28,962 nucleotides of DNA from Sulfurovum sp. (GTDB lineage: Bacteria > Campylobacterota > Campylobacteria > Campylobacterales > Sulfurovaceae): positions 1 through 28,962 of the forward strand of contig DYTG01000005.1 in assembly GCA_020726085.1 (NCBI GenBank). The letters run 5' to 3'. Of this stretch, positions 6,425 through 15,269 are shown piece by piece. Each line of letters opens with the position of its first letter. The stretch's first letter is position 1. Under the pieces are notes generated by a model that did no database searches, was not told where the DNA came from, and saw only the letters and a program-made list of their open reading frames with translations. The position numbers and the translations under genes were made by a program.

Positions 6425-8023
6425 TTGTCTATCGCACTTGCTCGAAAATACCGCCCCTCGACCTTTGATGCCCTTATCGGTCAAGAGTCCGTTTCGCAAA
6501 CACTCACACAAGCTCTTAGCAGCCATCGTCTCTCCCATGCTTATCTTTTTTCTGGATTGAGAGGGAGTGGCAAAACCTCTACGGCTCGTATCTTTGCCAA
6601 AGCTTTGTTGTGCGAAGTGGGTGAATCGGCACACCCTTGTGACCAATGTGCTAATTGCAACATGGCAAATGAAAATAGACACATTGACATTATTGAGATG
6701 GATGCAGCCAGTAATCGAGGGATCGATGATATCAAAGAACTCATCGAACACACCAAATACAAACCCAGTAGCGGACGTTATAAGATTTTTATTATCGATG
6801 AGATTCATATGCTCACCCCACAAGCGTTTAATGCTTTGCTTAAAACTCTCGAAGAACCGCCCGATTTTGTCAAATTTATACTTGCTACTACCGATCCACT
6901 CAAACTTCCCGCTACTATTCTCTCACGCACCCAACACTTTCGCTTCAAAAAAATACCCCAACAACTTGTCAAAAAACATTTGGCTCACATTCTCAATCTT
7001 GAAAATGTAGAGTTTGAAGATGAAGCACTTGAGATTATCGCTCGAAGCGGTGAGGGAAGCCTAAGAGACTCTTTGACACTGCTGGATCAAGCCATAGTTT
7101 ATTCCAAAAATTACGTCGATACAGCAACGGTAGTAGGAATGCTGGGCATTATTGACCCCTATGTCATCGAGACTCTTCTTCATGATATTTATGATCAAAA
7201 CGAAACAAAAATCATCGCATTTATCAACAAAAATCGTGACTACGAAGCCCAAATGATACTTGATGAAATCACACTCTATCTCAAAGAGTTGCTTTTGATG
7301 GGCAACAAAAAATTCACACCGCTTATCATAGAGCGATTCTTTAGGGCTCTCTCACAATCCAAAAGACTCTTCGATATGGGCGGCGATGGAGAGTTTATCC
7401 TCTCTTTGACACTCTTTAAGATGATGGAAGCTATGAAAATCAAAACCATTGATAGCTTGATAAAGTCACTCGAAAATGAACTCATTGGCTCTCCCTCACA
7501 AACAAACATAAGCCAAACGCCCCAACAAGAAGTACAAGTCAAATCACAACCTATTCAAATGGATACGGGAGCTTTGCATTTCAAAAAGCTTATAGAAAAA
7601 ATATACGACCGCAATTATGCTTTGGGTGAAATTTTTGAAAAAAATATTGAGTACGTTAGCTACGACAATACCACCTTAACGTGGAACTCATCGGCTTATG
7701 ATGAGGATAAGAAGATGCTTATTTCGCAATGGGGACTTATCAAAACCTTTGTGCAAGAGATATTTGGTATCAACACGGCTATCAAAAGCAATCCCAAAGA
7801 AAAACCCATCCCTGCATCCCCACAAGAGGAGCAAAACCCGCCCCAACACGAAGAGAGTACAGGCTCTATGATAGAAGCCATTGAGATGCAAAGCTCTCGT
7901 CTCTCACCAGAACACAACAGCTCAAACGAAATCGAGCCCTCGCAAATACTTCAAGAGCCAATGATCAAAGAGACCATTAAGCTTTTTGAGCCTACAAAAG
8001 TAAGAGTGCGTACAAAAGTCTAA
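6425..8023 (+). CDS. dnaX: DNA polymerase III subunits gamma/tau
   Basis: This is the 532-residue clamp-loader ATPase of the replisome. The N terminus MSIALARKYRPSTFDALIGQ is characteristic. Walker A is GLRGSGKT (44-51). The zinc module uses Cys63, Cys72, Cys75 and Cys78. Walker B is FIIDEIHML (122-130), sensor 1 is ATTDP (154-158), and the SRC-type arginine motif appears as LSRTQHF (166-172). From about 350 on the protein is low-complexity, rich in Gln, Ser, Pro and Glu, with a short folded part near 385-450, as expected for a tau-like tail. The start codon is TTG, supported by AAAAGGAT eight bases upstream and by the exact position of the conserved N terminus. It is monocistronic and meets tolA tail to tail with only 3 bases between stops. 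I see no convincing gamma frameshift signal. Confidence 0.95.
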   Translation: MSIALARKYRPSTFDALIGQESVSQTLTQALSSHRLSHAYLFSGLRGSGKTSTARIFAKALLCEVGESAHPCDQCANCNMANENRHIDIIEMDAASNRGIDDIKELIEHTKYKPSSGRYKIFIIDEIHMLTPQAFNALLKTLEEPPDFVKFILATTDPLKLPATILSRTQHFRFKKIPQQLVKKHLAHILNLENVEFEDEALEIIARSGEGSLRDSLTLLDQAIVYSKNYVDTATVVGMLGIIDPYVIETLLHDIYDQNETKIIAFINKNRDYEAQMILDEITLYLKELLLMGNKKFTPLIIERFFRALSQSKRLFDMGGDGEFILSLTLFKMMEAMKIKTIDSLIKSLENELIGSPSQTNISQTPQQEVQVKSQPIQMDTGALHFKKLIEKIYDRNYALGEIFEKNIEYVSYDNTTLTWNSSAYDEDKKMLISQWGLIKTFVQEIFGINTAIKSNPKEKPIPASPQEEQNPPQHEESTGSMIEAIEMQSSRLSPEHNSSNEIEPSQILQEPMIKETIKLFEPTKVRVRTKV

Positions 8024-8026
8024 ACG

Positions 8027-8845
8027 CTACTCTTTAGCAATAAGTTCGACCGTAAAAATATAAGGCTCGGCGTTGGTATGTCTATCCAATCCAATGTTTT
8101 GAAGTTGTTCTAAGTAGGCAATGATAGCCTCATTGTATTCCGAATTGGAATCGTAACGAACGATTTGAAAACGAAAATCACCATTTGGATAGATGGTAAG
8201 TTTAACATCAACTTGACAACCTGCATATTGCTCCTCCATAGGAATGGCATTCTCAAGCTGAGATGTTATTTTAGCAATATAAGCATCACTTACCCCTTTC
8301 CCACCCTTGTTTGTACTTTGTGCTGATTTATCAGTAGTTTTGATAATATTCTTTTTATCTTTAGGCTTAATCGTCTCAATATCACTAAAGAGATCATCGA
8401 CGCTCTCCTTTTTGACCTCTTTTTTGGGTTGAGGGGTTGGTTTGGGCGTTGGCTTCTCTATGGGTTTAGGTTTTTCAACGGGTTTTGGCGTTGGTTTTGG
8501 TATTGGTTTAGGTTTTTCAACGGGTTTTGGCGTTGGTTTTGGTATTGGTTTAGGTTTTTCAATGGGTTTGGGTTTGGGTTTTTCAATGGGTTTTTTAGTT
8601 TCAACTTTTGGTTTGGGTTTTTCAATAGGTTTAGGTTGCGGTTTTGGTATCGGTTTGGGAAGCGGTGCTGATTTGTTTTGTAGAGTTTTGGTTTGCGTAG
8701 TGAGTGAGACAGATACACCTTTGTCGCCAGAACTAAGATATTTTTTTTTGTTGTAATCTTGCAAATAGAAATAGAGAACAGCGATAAGTGCGATATAAAA
8801 TCCCACCGACAAAACACCGCCTAATACAAAAAATTTATCTTTCAT
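8027..8845 (-). CDS. tolA: TolA/TonB-like energy-transducing protein
   Basis: The protein is 272 residues from the ATG at 8845, chosen over an upstream GTG at 8893 because AAGGAGAT lies just before it. One N-terminal transmembrane segment (about 7-28) is followed by a long periplasmic Pro/Lys/Glu-rich spacer (about 60-145) with repeated EKPKP and PKPTPKP units. The C-terminal folded domain (about 185-272) contains YAGCQVDVKLTIYPNGDFRF, the TonB/TolA C-terminal type. It links the proton-driven TolQ-TolR motor to the outer membrane or to Pal/TolB. The position after tolQ-tolR favours TolA, but the spacer looks TonB-like, so TonB is the alternative. tolB and pal, usual next genes in this phylum, are absent; dnaX lies there instead. 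The spacer DNA holds a perfect 42-base tandem repeat. Confidence 0.8.
   Translation of the reverse strand: MKDKFFVLGGVLSVGFYIALIAVLYFYLQDYNKKKYLSSGDKGVSVSLTTQTKTLQNKSAPLPKPIPKPQPKPIEKPKPKVETKKPIEKPKPKPIEKPKPIPKPTPKPVEKPKPIPKPTPKPVEKPKPIEKPTPKPTPQPKKEVKKESVDDLFSDIETIKPKDKKNIIKTTDKSAQSTNKGGKGVSDAYIAKITSQLENAIPMEEQYAGCQVDVKLTIYPNGDFRFQIVRYDSNSEYNEAIIAYLEQLQNIGLDRHTNAEPYIFTVELIAKE
8471..8554. repeat. Perfect 42-base tandem repeat (two copies) inside tolA
   Basis: Bases 8471-8512 and 8513-8554 are identical. Each unit is 14 codons and encodes EKPKPIPKPTPKPV in the protein's spacer. Partial, diverged units continue to about 8640. Being a multiple of three, copy changes would alter spacer length without breaking the frame. 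Confidence 0.85.
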
Positions 8846-8898
8846 TTTAAATCTCCTTGTCAAGAAGCAAAGCCCCTTGAAAATTCCTCTCACTAAAG

Positions 8899-8915
8899 TT
8901 TCGCTTTTGGCGAAA
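8899..8915. repeat. Stem-loop between tolR and tolA
   Basis: TTTCGC (8899-8904) and GCGAAA (8910-8915) form a 6-base stem with a 5-base loop in the 114-base gap between tolR and tolA. On the coding (minus) strand the T-run lies before the stem, not after it, so it is not a terminator for this operon. It could be an intercistronic processing or stability element. Confidence 0.4.
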
Positions 8916-8959
8916 AAAATCCTTATTATTTTTCGTGTTATTTGTCCAATATGAAGGTT

Positions 8960-9349
8960 TCATTGGGTGATTAACGATACTTTTACAAAGCCCTGTTTTT
9001 TAATCTCAGACAACACCTCAATAACCTTACCATAATCAATTCCCTCATCGGCGGCAATGGATATGAAGGTATCTTTTTTATACTCGCCACTTTTGAGTAC
9101 AAAGTGATTGGAAAAATCTTCAAAAGTTGAAAATTTTTCACTGTTGAGATAGATACTGCCCTCTTTTGTGATTTTAATATCAAGGGGTTTAGCTTTGGAA
9201 ATTTGAGCCGATTGTGACCCTTTTGGCAACTCAATCTTCTCTTCAAAATGAATAGAAGGAGCTGTGATCATCAATATTGCCATCAATACCAACATGACAT
9301 CCACAAGGGGAGTAATGTTTAAATCTGGGTTATCATCCCAATCAAACAT
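8960..9349 (-). CDS. tolR: TolR/ExbD family proton-channel subunit
   Basis: This 129-residue inner-membrane protein has a short cytoplasmic N terminus and one transmembrane helix (about 13-32, LNITPLVDVMLVLMAILMIT). Asp17 in that helix is the expected proton-carrying residue of the family. The rest is a periplasmic domain. With TolQ it forms the proton-driven motor that energises TolA/TonB. Its ATG directly abuts the tolQ stop codon with no bases between, which suggests translational coupling. Sequence alone does not separate TolR from ExbD; position in the operon with a TolA-like gene favours TolR. Confidence 0.85.
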   Translation of the reverse strand: MFDWDDNPDLNITPLVDVMLVLMAILMITAPSIHFEEKIELPKGSQSAQISKAKPLDIKITKEGSIYLNSEKFSTFEDFSNHFVLKSGEYKKDTFISIAADEGIDYGKVIEVLSEIKKQGFVKVSLITQ

Positions 9350-9919
9350 CTATTGCTCACCATTTTGCGAAATGATAACCTCGGCTTGTGACTTAAGTAT
9401 AGAATTAAGTTCATACGCCTTGCGTTTCATAAGCAAATGAAAGCTATAAGCAAAAACAGCCACAAATATCCCAGCCGCTGTAGCCACTAATGCCTCACTA
9501 ATAGCAGGGGCAATCACACCCAAAGAAGAACTACCTTTGCCAAGCTTTGAAAATGTCTCCAATATCCCAATCACCGTACCAAAAAGACCAATAAAAGGCG
9601 ATGTAGAAGCGATAATAGAGAGCATAGTAAGACCTTTGGTTGCATTGCGTACCGTATCGCTAATGGCGGCTTCTAATATCGCACGATTGGCAACTACGCT
9701 ACGATGAAGATATTTATAGAGAAGCGATTGGTTGGATGCGGTAGTTGATTTACCCAAATAGATAGTATCTAAAGATTTTTTTTCTATCGCGATATAGTAT
9801 TTAATGATAGCATAACGATAGAAAAATATCCAAAAAGTAGCCACGAGGTAGATTGAGAGTAGTAGTAAGACTATTATCGTTATAAAACTACTCTCCGAAA
9901 GATAACCCAATGGACTCAA
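9350..9919 (-). CDS. tolQ: TolQ/ExbB family proton-channel subunit
   Basis: This 189-residue protein has three transmembrane segments (about 13-35, 100-122 and 136-162), with the conserved core TSPFIGLFGTVIGILETF (106-123) and ISEALVATAAGIFVAVFAY (139-157). It forms the pentameric channel of the Tol or Exb motor. No ATG is available near the start; the TTG at 9919 lies 2 bases past the atpC stop and gives the expected N terminus, though the ribosome site is weak. The next TTG three codons on is an alternative. Placement directly behind the ATP synthase genes is a known arrangement in Campylobacterota. Confidence 0.85.
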   Translation of the reverse strand: MSPLGYLSESSFITIIVLLLLSIYLVATFWIFFYRYAIIKYYIAIEKKSLDTIYLGKSTTASNQSLLYKYLHRSVVANRAILEAAISDTVRNATKGLTMLSIIASTSPFIGLFGTVIGILETFSKLGKGSSSLGVIAPAISEALVATAAGIFVAVFAYSFHLLMKRKAYELNSILKSQAEVIISQNGEQ

Positions 9920-9921
9920 GA

Positions 9922-10305
9922 CTAGATAGACTTTTTCATGCTACTAAGTTTGCTAGCTGTTGCAATAGCCGCATTGGAGTTTTCAACGCTTTTCACCAAT
10001 GCTTGAGCTTTTTCGATAGCTTTTGCAATATTGGCATCACTGCTATCAAGTGCAACGGCACCCTCTACAAGACAAACTGCCTTGTTTTCATCAATTTTTA
10101 CATATCCTGAATCAATTGCAACCGATACTTTTGTGGAATCGGCTTCTTCAATCTCAATCAGTCCTGTTTGTAGGAGTGAAACCAAAGAGGCGTGTTGTGG
10201 CAAAACACCAAACTCCCCTTCGGCTCCAGGAAATGTAACTTGTTTGACATCGTCATCGTATATGACACCCATAGGTGTCACAATTTCAAGCTTCATCAGT
10301 TCCAT
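9922..10305 (-). CDS. atpC: ATP synthase epsilon subunit
   Basis: The protein is 127 residues from the ATG at 10305. A longer frame opens upstream, but it runs into the end of atpD, and this ATG has AAAAGG seven bases before it and yields the conserved start MELMKLEIVTP. The beta-sandwich region includes VKQVTFPGAEGEFGVLPQHASLVSLLQTG (about 20-48), a signature of the family, followed by a helical C terminus. It belongs to the central stalk of F1 and regulates ATPase activity. It is the last ATP synthase gene here, 25 bases after atpD. Confidence 0.95.
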   Translation of the reverse strand: MELMKLEIVTPMGVIYDDDVKQVTFPGAEGEFGVLPQHASLVSLLQTGLIEIEEADSTKVSVAIDSGYVKIDENKAVCLVEGAVALDSSDANIAKAIEKAQALVKSVENSNAAIATASKLSSMKKSI

Positions 10306-10330
10306 AATAATTCCTTTTAAAGCTTTGCGA

Positions 10331-11743
10331 TTATGCTTTTTTGACTTTAGCTTTAAGTCTCTCGGCTTTTTCGATAACTTCACTGATGTTTCCTACCATG
10401 TAGAACGCATCTTCTGGTAACTCATCGTATGCACCCGAAAGAAGACCTTTAAATCCTTCAATAGTCTCATCAAGTGTAACGTAAACACCAGGAGAACCTG
10501 TAAAGACTTCTGCAACGTGGAAAGGTTGAGAGAGGTATTTTTCAATTTTCCTCGCCCGTGCAACCACCAATTTATCATCTTCACTAAGCTCGTCCATACC
10601 CAAAATTGCAATAATATCTTGCAAATCTTTGTATTTTTGAAGCGTTTGCTGAACCGCTCGTGCAATGTTGTAGTGGTCTTGACCTAAAATTTGAGGATCA
10701 AGCATTCTTGAAGTTGAATCAAGAGGATCTACTGCTGGATAGATACCCTTTTCTGCAATCTTTCGGTTTAGTACGGTTGTTGCATCAAGGTGTGCAAAAA
10801 CCGAAGCTGGAGCTGGGTCAGTCAAGTCATCGGCTGGTACATAAACAGCTTGAACGGAAGTAATAGAACCTTTGGTTGTTGATGTAATACGCTCTTGTAA
10901 TGCACCCATCTCACGAGCAAGTGTTGGTTGATAACCCACCGCTGAAGGAATACGTCCAAGAAGTGCCGACATCTCCGAACCTGCTTGTGCAAATCTAAAG
11001 ATATTGTCGATAAACATCAAAACATCCAAGCCCTTAACATCTCTAAAGTACTCTGCCATTGTGAGACCTGTCAAAGCAATTCTACTTCTTGCTCCTGGAG
11101 GCTCACTCATTTGACCGTAGCACAAAGCAACTTTATCCAATACGTTTGACTCTTTCATCTCATGATAGAGATCGTTACCCTCACGAGTACGCTCACCAAC
11201 ACCTGCAAATACTGAGTAACCGCTATGTTTCATTGCCACGTTGTTAATAAGCTCCATAATAATTACGGTTTTACCAACACCCGCACCACCAAAAAGTCCA
11301 ACTTTACCACCTTTTGAATAAGGAGCAAGAAGGTCAACTACTTTGATACCTGTCTCAAATACTTCAGTTTTGGTTGATTGCTCTTCAAAGGGTGGTGGAT
11401 CTCGGTGAATAGACCAATACTCTTTGGCTTCAACGGGTTCACCATCATCGACTACATCACCCACAACGTTAAAGATTCTTCCTAGAACCTCTTCACCAAC
11501 GGGAACTTTGATGGAATCACCTGTTGCTTTGACGGGTGTACCACGCACAATACCTTCACTCGCATCCATTGCAATGGTTCTAACTCTTCTATCACCCAAT
11601 TGAGCAGCAACTTCTAATACAAGCTTTTGCTTTTTACCTTCAACTTCAAAAAATACTTCCAATGCCTCGTTAATGGATGGAAGATAATCTGTAAAATCTA
11701 CATCGACTACTGGTCCTAAAACCTGGACTACTTTACCTGTCAT
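10331..11743 (-). CDS. atpD: ATP synthase beta subunit
   Basis: This 470-residue catalytic subunit of F1 is at the usual family length. Walker A is GGAGVGKT (152-159), followed by GVGERTREGNDLYHEM, and the beta signature APASVFAHLDATTVLNR is present. The DELSEED-type loop appears as DELSEDDK (about 388-395). The ATG at 11743 is preceded by GAGGGGAA. It lies 12 bases after atpG. No unusual residues were noticed. Confidence 0.98.
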   Translation of the reverse strand: MTGKVVQVLGPVVDVDFTDYLPSINEALEVFFEVEGKKQKLVLEVAAQLGDRRVRTIAMDASEGIVRGTPVKATGDSIKVPVGEEVLGRIFNVVGDVVDDGEPVEAKEYWSIHRDPPPFEEQSTKTEVFETGIKVVDLLAPYSKGGKVGLFGGAGVGKTVIIMELINNVAMKHSGYSVFAGVGERTREGNDLYHEMKESNVLDKVALCYGQMSEPPGARSRIALTGLTMAEYFRDVKGLDVLMFIDNIFRFAQAGSEMSALLGRIPSAVGYQPTLAREMGALQERITSTTKGSITSVQAVYVPADDLTDPAPASVFAHLDATTVLNRKIAEKGIYPAVDPLDSTSRMLDPQILGQDHYNIARAVQQTLQKYKDLQDIIAILGMDELSEDDKLVVARARKIEKYLSQPFHVAEVFTGSPGVYVTLDETIEGFKGLLSGAYDELPEDAFYMVGNISEVIEKAERLKAKVKKA

Positions 11744-11755
11744 AATTCCCCTCTC

Positions 11756-12646
11756 TTATTTCATTGATTCTACACCACTGATAATCTCTATGAGTTCAGT
11801 AGTAATAGCTTGTTGTCTTGCTTTGTTGTATTGCACTTTTAAATTGGCAACCATCTCTCTTGCGTTATTTGTCGCTGCGTCCATCGCTTGCATTCTCGCA
11901 CTGTGTTCAGCTGCAAGAGAATCAATGAGTGCATAATACATATTGTACTCAATATATTTAGTTACCAATGCCTCCAAAAGCGTATCATCGTCTTTGGGTT
12001 CCATATCCAAATCCGATAGTGAAACTTGATCATTTTCTACTACTTCCTCAGGATCTATGGGCAAAAGATTATCTTCTCTGATGACTTGCGTAATCATATT
12101 TACATATCCATTGTGTACCAAAACAATCTTATCGGTAATGCCATTTAAACAATCATCAACCACTTTGCTAATAAATTTCTTTGCTTTCTCGTGAGTAGGG
12201 GAAGAGCTAAGTCCCACTTCAGTACTTAAAAGTTCTACATTATTAAATCTAAAGTAATCAATTCCTTTGCGACCAATTCCACGAAGACGAATTTTTATGC
12301 CTTGGGTCTTGTACTCTTCGATAAGTTGTTTGACTCGCTTAATAGTTTGCACGTTAAATCCGCCACACAATCCTTTATCGGCTGTTACAAAAATAAGATC
12401 AATAATCTTGATCTCTTTATTGCTTGCAAAGAACTTTGAGCTTAAACCATCAACATTGGATTTTTGGATTTGATATGATATCTCAGACAACATCTCCGTC
12501 AATTTACTAGCATAGACTCGTGACTGCTTTGCCAACTCTTCAGTTCTTCGTAGCTTTGCCGTCGAAACTAGCTTCATCGCACGAGTCGTTTTTTGTGTAT
12601 TGGATACACTCGAAATCTTTCGTTTGATATCTTTTAAATTAGCCAT
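11756..12646 (-). CDS. atpG: ATP synthase gamma subunit
   Basis: This 296-residue central-stalk subunit rotates inside the alpha-beta ring and couples proton flow to catalysis. The N terminus MANLKDIKRKISSVSNTQKTT and the C terminus RQQAITTELIEIISG are the two conserved coiled-coil ends of the family; DKGLCGGFN (about 89-97) is also typical. ATG start with AAAGG upstream, 13 bases after the atpA stop. Confidence 0.97.
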   Translation of the reverse strand: MANLKDIKRKISSVSNTQKTTRAMKLVSTAKLRRTEELAKQSRVYASKLTEMLSEISYQIQKSNVDGLSSKFFASNKEIKIIDLIFVTADKGLCGGFNVQTIKRVKQLIEEYKTQGIKIRLRGIGRKGIDYFRFNNVELLSTEVGLSSSPTHEKAKKFISKVVDDCLNGITDKIVLVHNGYVNMITQVIREDNLLPIDPEEVVENDQVSLSDLDMEPKDDDTLLEALVTKYIEYNMYYALIDSLAAEHSARMQAMDAATNNAREMVANLKVQYNKARQQAITTELIEIISGVESMK

Positions 12647-12659
12647 ATTTTAGCCTTTA

Positions 12660-14174
12660 TTAACCCGCAAAAGAGATTTTGAAATCTTTTAATGCACTGC
12701 GTAGAGCCTCTTCAGTATCATCTTCAATTTTCTTTTTGTCTCTTATACTTGTCAAGATTTCAGGATACTTTGTCTCAATAAATGGATAAAGTTCTGCTTC
12801 AAATTTTGTTACTGAGGAAACTTCGATATCATCAAGATACCCTTTTGCACCTGCAAAAATGATTACAACTTGTTTTTCAACTCCTAGCGGTGCATAGGGT
12901 GATTGTTTAAGAACCTCTACCATTCGTTGCCCTCGACTCAATTGCGATTTAGATATATCATCCAAATCCGAAGCAAACTGTGCAAACGCTTGAAGTTCAC
13001 GGTATTGAGCAAGGTCAAGTCTCAATGTTCCTGCAACTTGTTTGGTTGACTTAAATTGAGCAGCCCCACCAACACGAGAAACCGAAAGACCAACGTTGAT
13101 AGCGGGTCGAATACCTGAGTTAAAGAGATCCGTTTCAAGGAAAATCTGACCATCAGTAATAGAGATAACGTTGGTTGGAATATAAGCCGCAACATCTCCC
13201 GCTTGTGTTTCAATGATAGGAAGTGCTGTAAGTGAACCCGCACCGTTTTCGTCGCTTAGTTTTGCTGCACGCTCAAGAAGTCGTGAGTGTAGATAAAATA
13301 CATCCCCTGGATACGCCTCTCTACCTGGAGGTCTTCTAAGGATAAGAGACATCTCACGGTAAGCAACGGCGTGTTTGGAGAGATCATCATAAATAATAAC
13401 TGCGTGTCGTCCGTTATCTCTAAAATACTCACCCATGGTTACACCCGAGTAGGGAGCCAAAAATTGAAATGCAGCCGAATCTGCAGCTGAAGCATTAACA
13501 ATAATAGTATATTCCATTGCTCCATGCTCTTCAAGCTTTTTGACAATAGAAGCAACAGTTGATTGTTTTTGTCCAATAGCTACATAGATACAGATAACAT
13601 CTTGACCTTTTTGGTTAATAATAGTATCAATAGCTACCGTCGTTTTACCTGTTTGTCTATCACCAATAATAAGCTCTCTTTGACCTCTACCAATTGGAAC
13701 CAATGCATCAATGGCTTTAATACCTGTTGCGAGTGGCTCATGTACTGATTTTCTAGCCATAATTCCAGGTGCTCGCTCTTCAACGTATCGCACCTCTGTC
13801 GTCTCAATAGCACCTTTTCCATCAATAGGTTCGCCAAGTGGATTAACTACTCTACCCACAATCGCATCACCAACAGGTACTTTAAGAAGAGTAGCGGTAC
13901 GCTTCACGCTCATTCCCTCTTTAATGCCCTCCATAGAACCCAATACAACGATACCTACACTTGATTCCTCCAAGTTTAGTACCATCCCTTGTCGTCCATT
14001 TTCAAACTCGACAATCTCGCCTGCCATAACATTATTGAGTCCGTAAACCGATGTAATCCCATCGGCTACACCTACTACTTTTCCTACTTCATTGATATCA
14101 ATATCAATATTGAAATTTTCAATTCTCTCTTTGATGATTGAGCTGATTTCATCTGCTCGCAATTTTGTTGCCAC
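12660..14174 (-). CDS. atpA: ATP synthase alpha subunit
   Basis: This 504-residue non-catalytic nucleotide-binding subunit of F1 is at the usual length. Walker A is GDRQTGKT (171-178). The alpha signature ALPIIETQAGDVAAYIPTNV and the SRVGGAAQ segment are present. The start codon is GTG at 14174, with AAGGAG six bases upstream and the conserved N terminus ELRADEISSII-like (here KLRADEISSII). It lies 23 bases after atpH. Confidence 0.98.
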   Translation of the reverse strand: MATKLRADEISSIIKERIENFNIDIDINEVGKVVGVADGITSVYGLNNVMAGEIVEFENGRQGMVLNLEESSVGIVVLGSMEGIKEGMSVKRTATLLKVPVGDAIVGRVVNPLGEPIDGKGAIETTEVRYVEERAPGIMARKSVHEPLATGIKAIDALVPIGRGQRELIIGDRQTGKTTVAIDTIINQKGQDVICIYVAIGQKQSTVASIVKKLEEHGAMEYTIIVNASAADSAAFQFLAPYSGVTMGEYFRDNGRHAVIIYDDLSKHAVAYREMSLILRRPPGREAYPGDVFYLHSRLLERAAKLSDENGAGSLTALPIIETQAGDVAAYIPTNVISITDGQIFLETDLFNSGIRPAINVGLSVSRVGGAAQFKSTKQVAGTLRLDLAQYRELQAFAQFASDLDDISKSQLSRGQRMVEVLKQSPYAPLGVEKQVVIIFAGAKGYLDDIEVSSVTKFEAELYPFIETKYPEILTSIRDKKKIEDDTEEALRSALKDFKISFAG

Positions 14175-14197
14175 TGTTACTCCTTTCTTTAAATTGC

Positions 14198-14731
14198 TTA
14201 AAGTGATTTTTTAATAAAATCTATTAGTTCTTGTTTAACTTTATCTTTTGAAAAGTTAGCCTCTATGCCTAAATCCTCGACCGAAACTTTCAAACCATCG
14301 ATAGTGCCACTCTCTTGTGCCAACTCAATCTTTGAGCCTGTGTATTTAGCCAATGTCTCTTGAAGAGAATCAAGTGAGGCTTGCGAAAGTGCCTCATTTG
14401 AAACCACAATACCTTTGTATTGGTTCTTCTCTTTTTGAATTTGCATATTGATAATGGATGCGATATTAGGGATAAGCCCCAAACGTCTGTTGTCGGCTAA
14501 TATTTTAATAAAATTGCTCATCTTCTCATCCAAATCGCTACCCAAAGATGCCATTACCATAGCAAGCTTATCCTCCTTGCTGATAACAGGAGACTCCAAT
14601 AATGTTACGACACCGCTTGAACCAAAAGCCTCACTAAGAGCATTAAGCGTATCAATATAGTGGGTTTTTTTGTTCTCTGGTGTCACATCAAGAAGTGCTT
14701 TAACGTACCGCTTTGCTATCAAATCTTCCAT
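14198..14731 (-). CDS. atpH: ATP synthase delta subunit
   Basis: This 177-residue peripheral-stalk protein links the b subunits to the top of F1. It begins MEDLIAKRYVKALLDV, typical of the family, and ends with a domain containing LGIEANFSKDKVKQELIDF. Sequence conservation is low, as usual for delta. Its ATG overlaps the atpF stop (TAATG), indicating translational coupling. Confidence 0.95.
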   Translation of the reverse strand: MEDLIAKRYVKALLDVTPENKKTHYIDTLNALSEAFGSSGVVTLLESPVISKEDKLAMVMASLGSDLDEKMSNFIKILADNRRLGLIPNIASIINMQIQKEKNQYKGIVVSNEALSQASLDSLQETLAKYTGSKIELAQESGTIDGLKVSVEDLGIEANFSKDKVKQELIDFIKKSL

Positions 14732-15258
14732 TACGCCACCTTTTTACTTAATAGATTTACAACTCTATCATTGCTAAGTTCAATATCCGAACTTTCGAGT
14801 GAACTGCTCAATACATCATCAATAACTTCTCGACCCATCTTTCGCATTTGAGTTTCGCATCGTTCATTGTAGTTTTTTGTCATCAACTCCAACTCGTATT
14901 TGTTCATCTCTTCAATTTTTTTAGAGATTAGTTCCACCTCTTTGTGTGCTATCTCTATAATCTCTTTTGCTTTTGCTTTGGACTCTTCAACTTTTACCAA
15001 AGCCTCCTCTCTTGCTTTTTTGGTATCCTCCAATCGTTTTTCAATCTCAACGAGTTGTGACTCAATCCCTTTTTTGCGTCCAATGAAAAAATCTTGAATT
15101 GGATTTGCCAAAAGATAATACATCAAACCCGCAAAAATAGCGAAGTTAAATACTCGATAGAAAAAATCAGAGTTGCCCATGTTTACATCACCATGACCGC
15201 CTCCACTTGCAACAATCAGTGTGGGTAAAACTAAAATCAGTAAAAACATTAATCTCAT
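14731..15258 (-). CDS. atpF: ATP synthase b subunit
   Basis: The protein is 175 residues from the ATG at 15258, chosen over TTG at 15261 because AGGAGG sits seven bases upstream of the ATG. It has a signal-like hydrophobic N terminus (residues 1-18), then a membrane segment around FFYRVFNFAIFAGLMYYLLANPI (about 32-54), then a long charged coiled coil (about 60-150), forming the peripheral stalk. Two hydrophobic segments are unlike E. coli b. The Shine-Dalgarno overlaps the stop of the upstream b' gene (TAGGAGG). Confidence 0.93.
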   Translation of the reverse strand: MRLMFLLILVLPTLIVASGGGHGDVNMGNSDFFYRVFNFAIFAGLMYYLLANPIQDFFIGRKKGIESQLVEIEKRLEDTKKAREEALVKVEESKAKAKEIIEIAHKEVELISKKIEEMNKYELELMTKNYNERCETQMRKMGREVIDDVLSSSLESSDIELSNDRVVNLLSKKVA

Positions 15259-15269
15259 CAACTTGCCTC

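Noticed and set aside
6940..6955. A7 run in dnaX as a possible gamma frameshift site
   Set aside because: It lies in the ATPase core near codon 175, far before the domain border where a gamma product would end, and no stimulating hairpin was evident.
8429..8756. Plus-strand ORFs of 80 and 104 codons rich in Gly, Phe and Trp
   Set aside because: They are antisense shadows of the Pro/Lys repeat in tolA; the repeat keeps several frames open.
8846..8893. Upstream GTG start of tolA giving 16 extra residues
   Set aside because: The extension has no ribosome site and an atypical sequence, while the ATG at 8845 has AAGGAGAT directly upstream and starts just before the membrane helix.
10306..10383. 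Longer version of atpC starting inside atpD
   Set aside because: The added residues are Lys/Arg-rich and not part of the family; the ATG at 10305 has a good ribosome site and gives the standard length.
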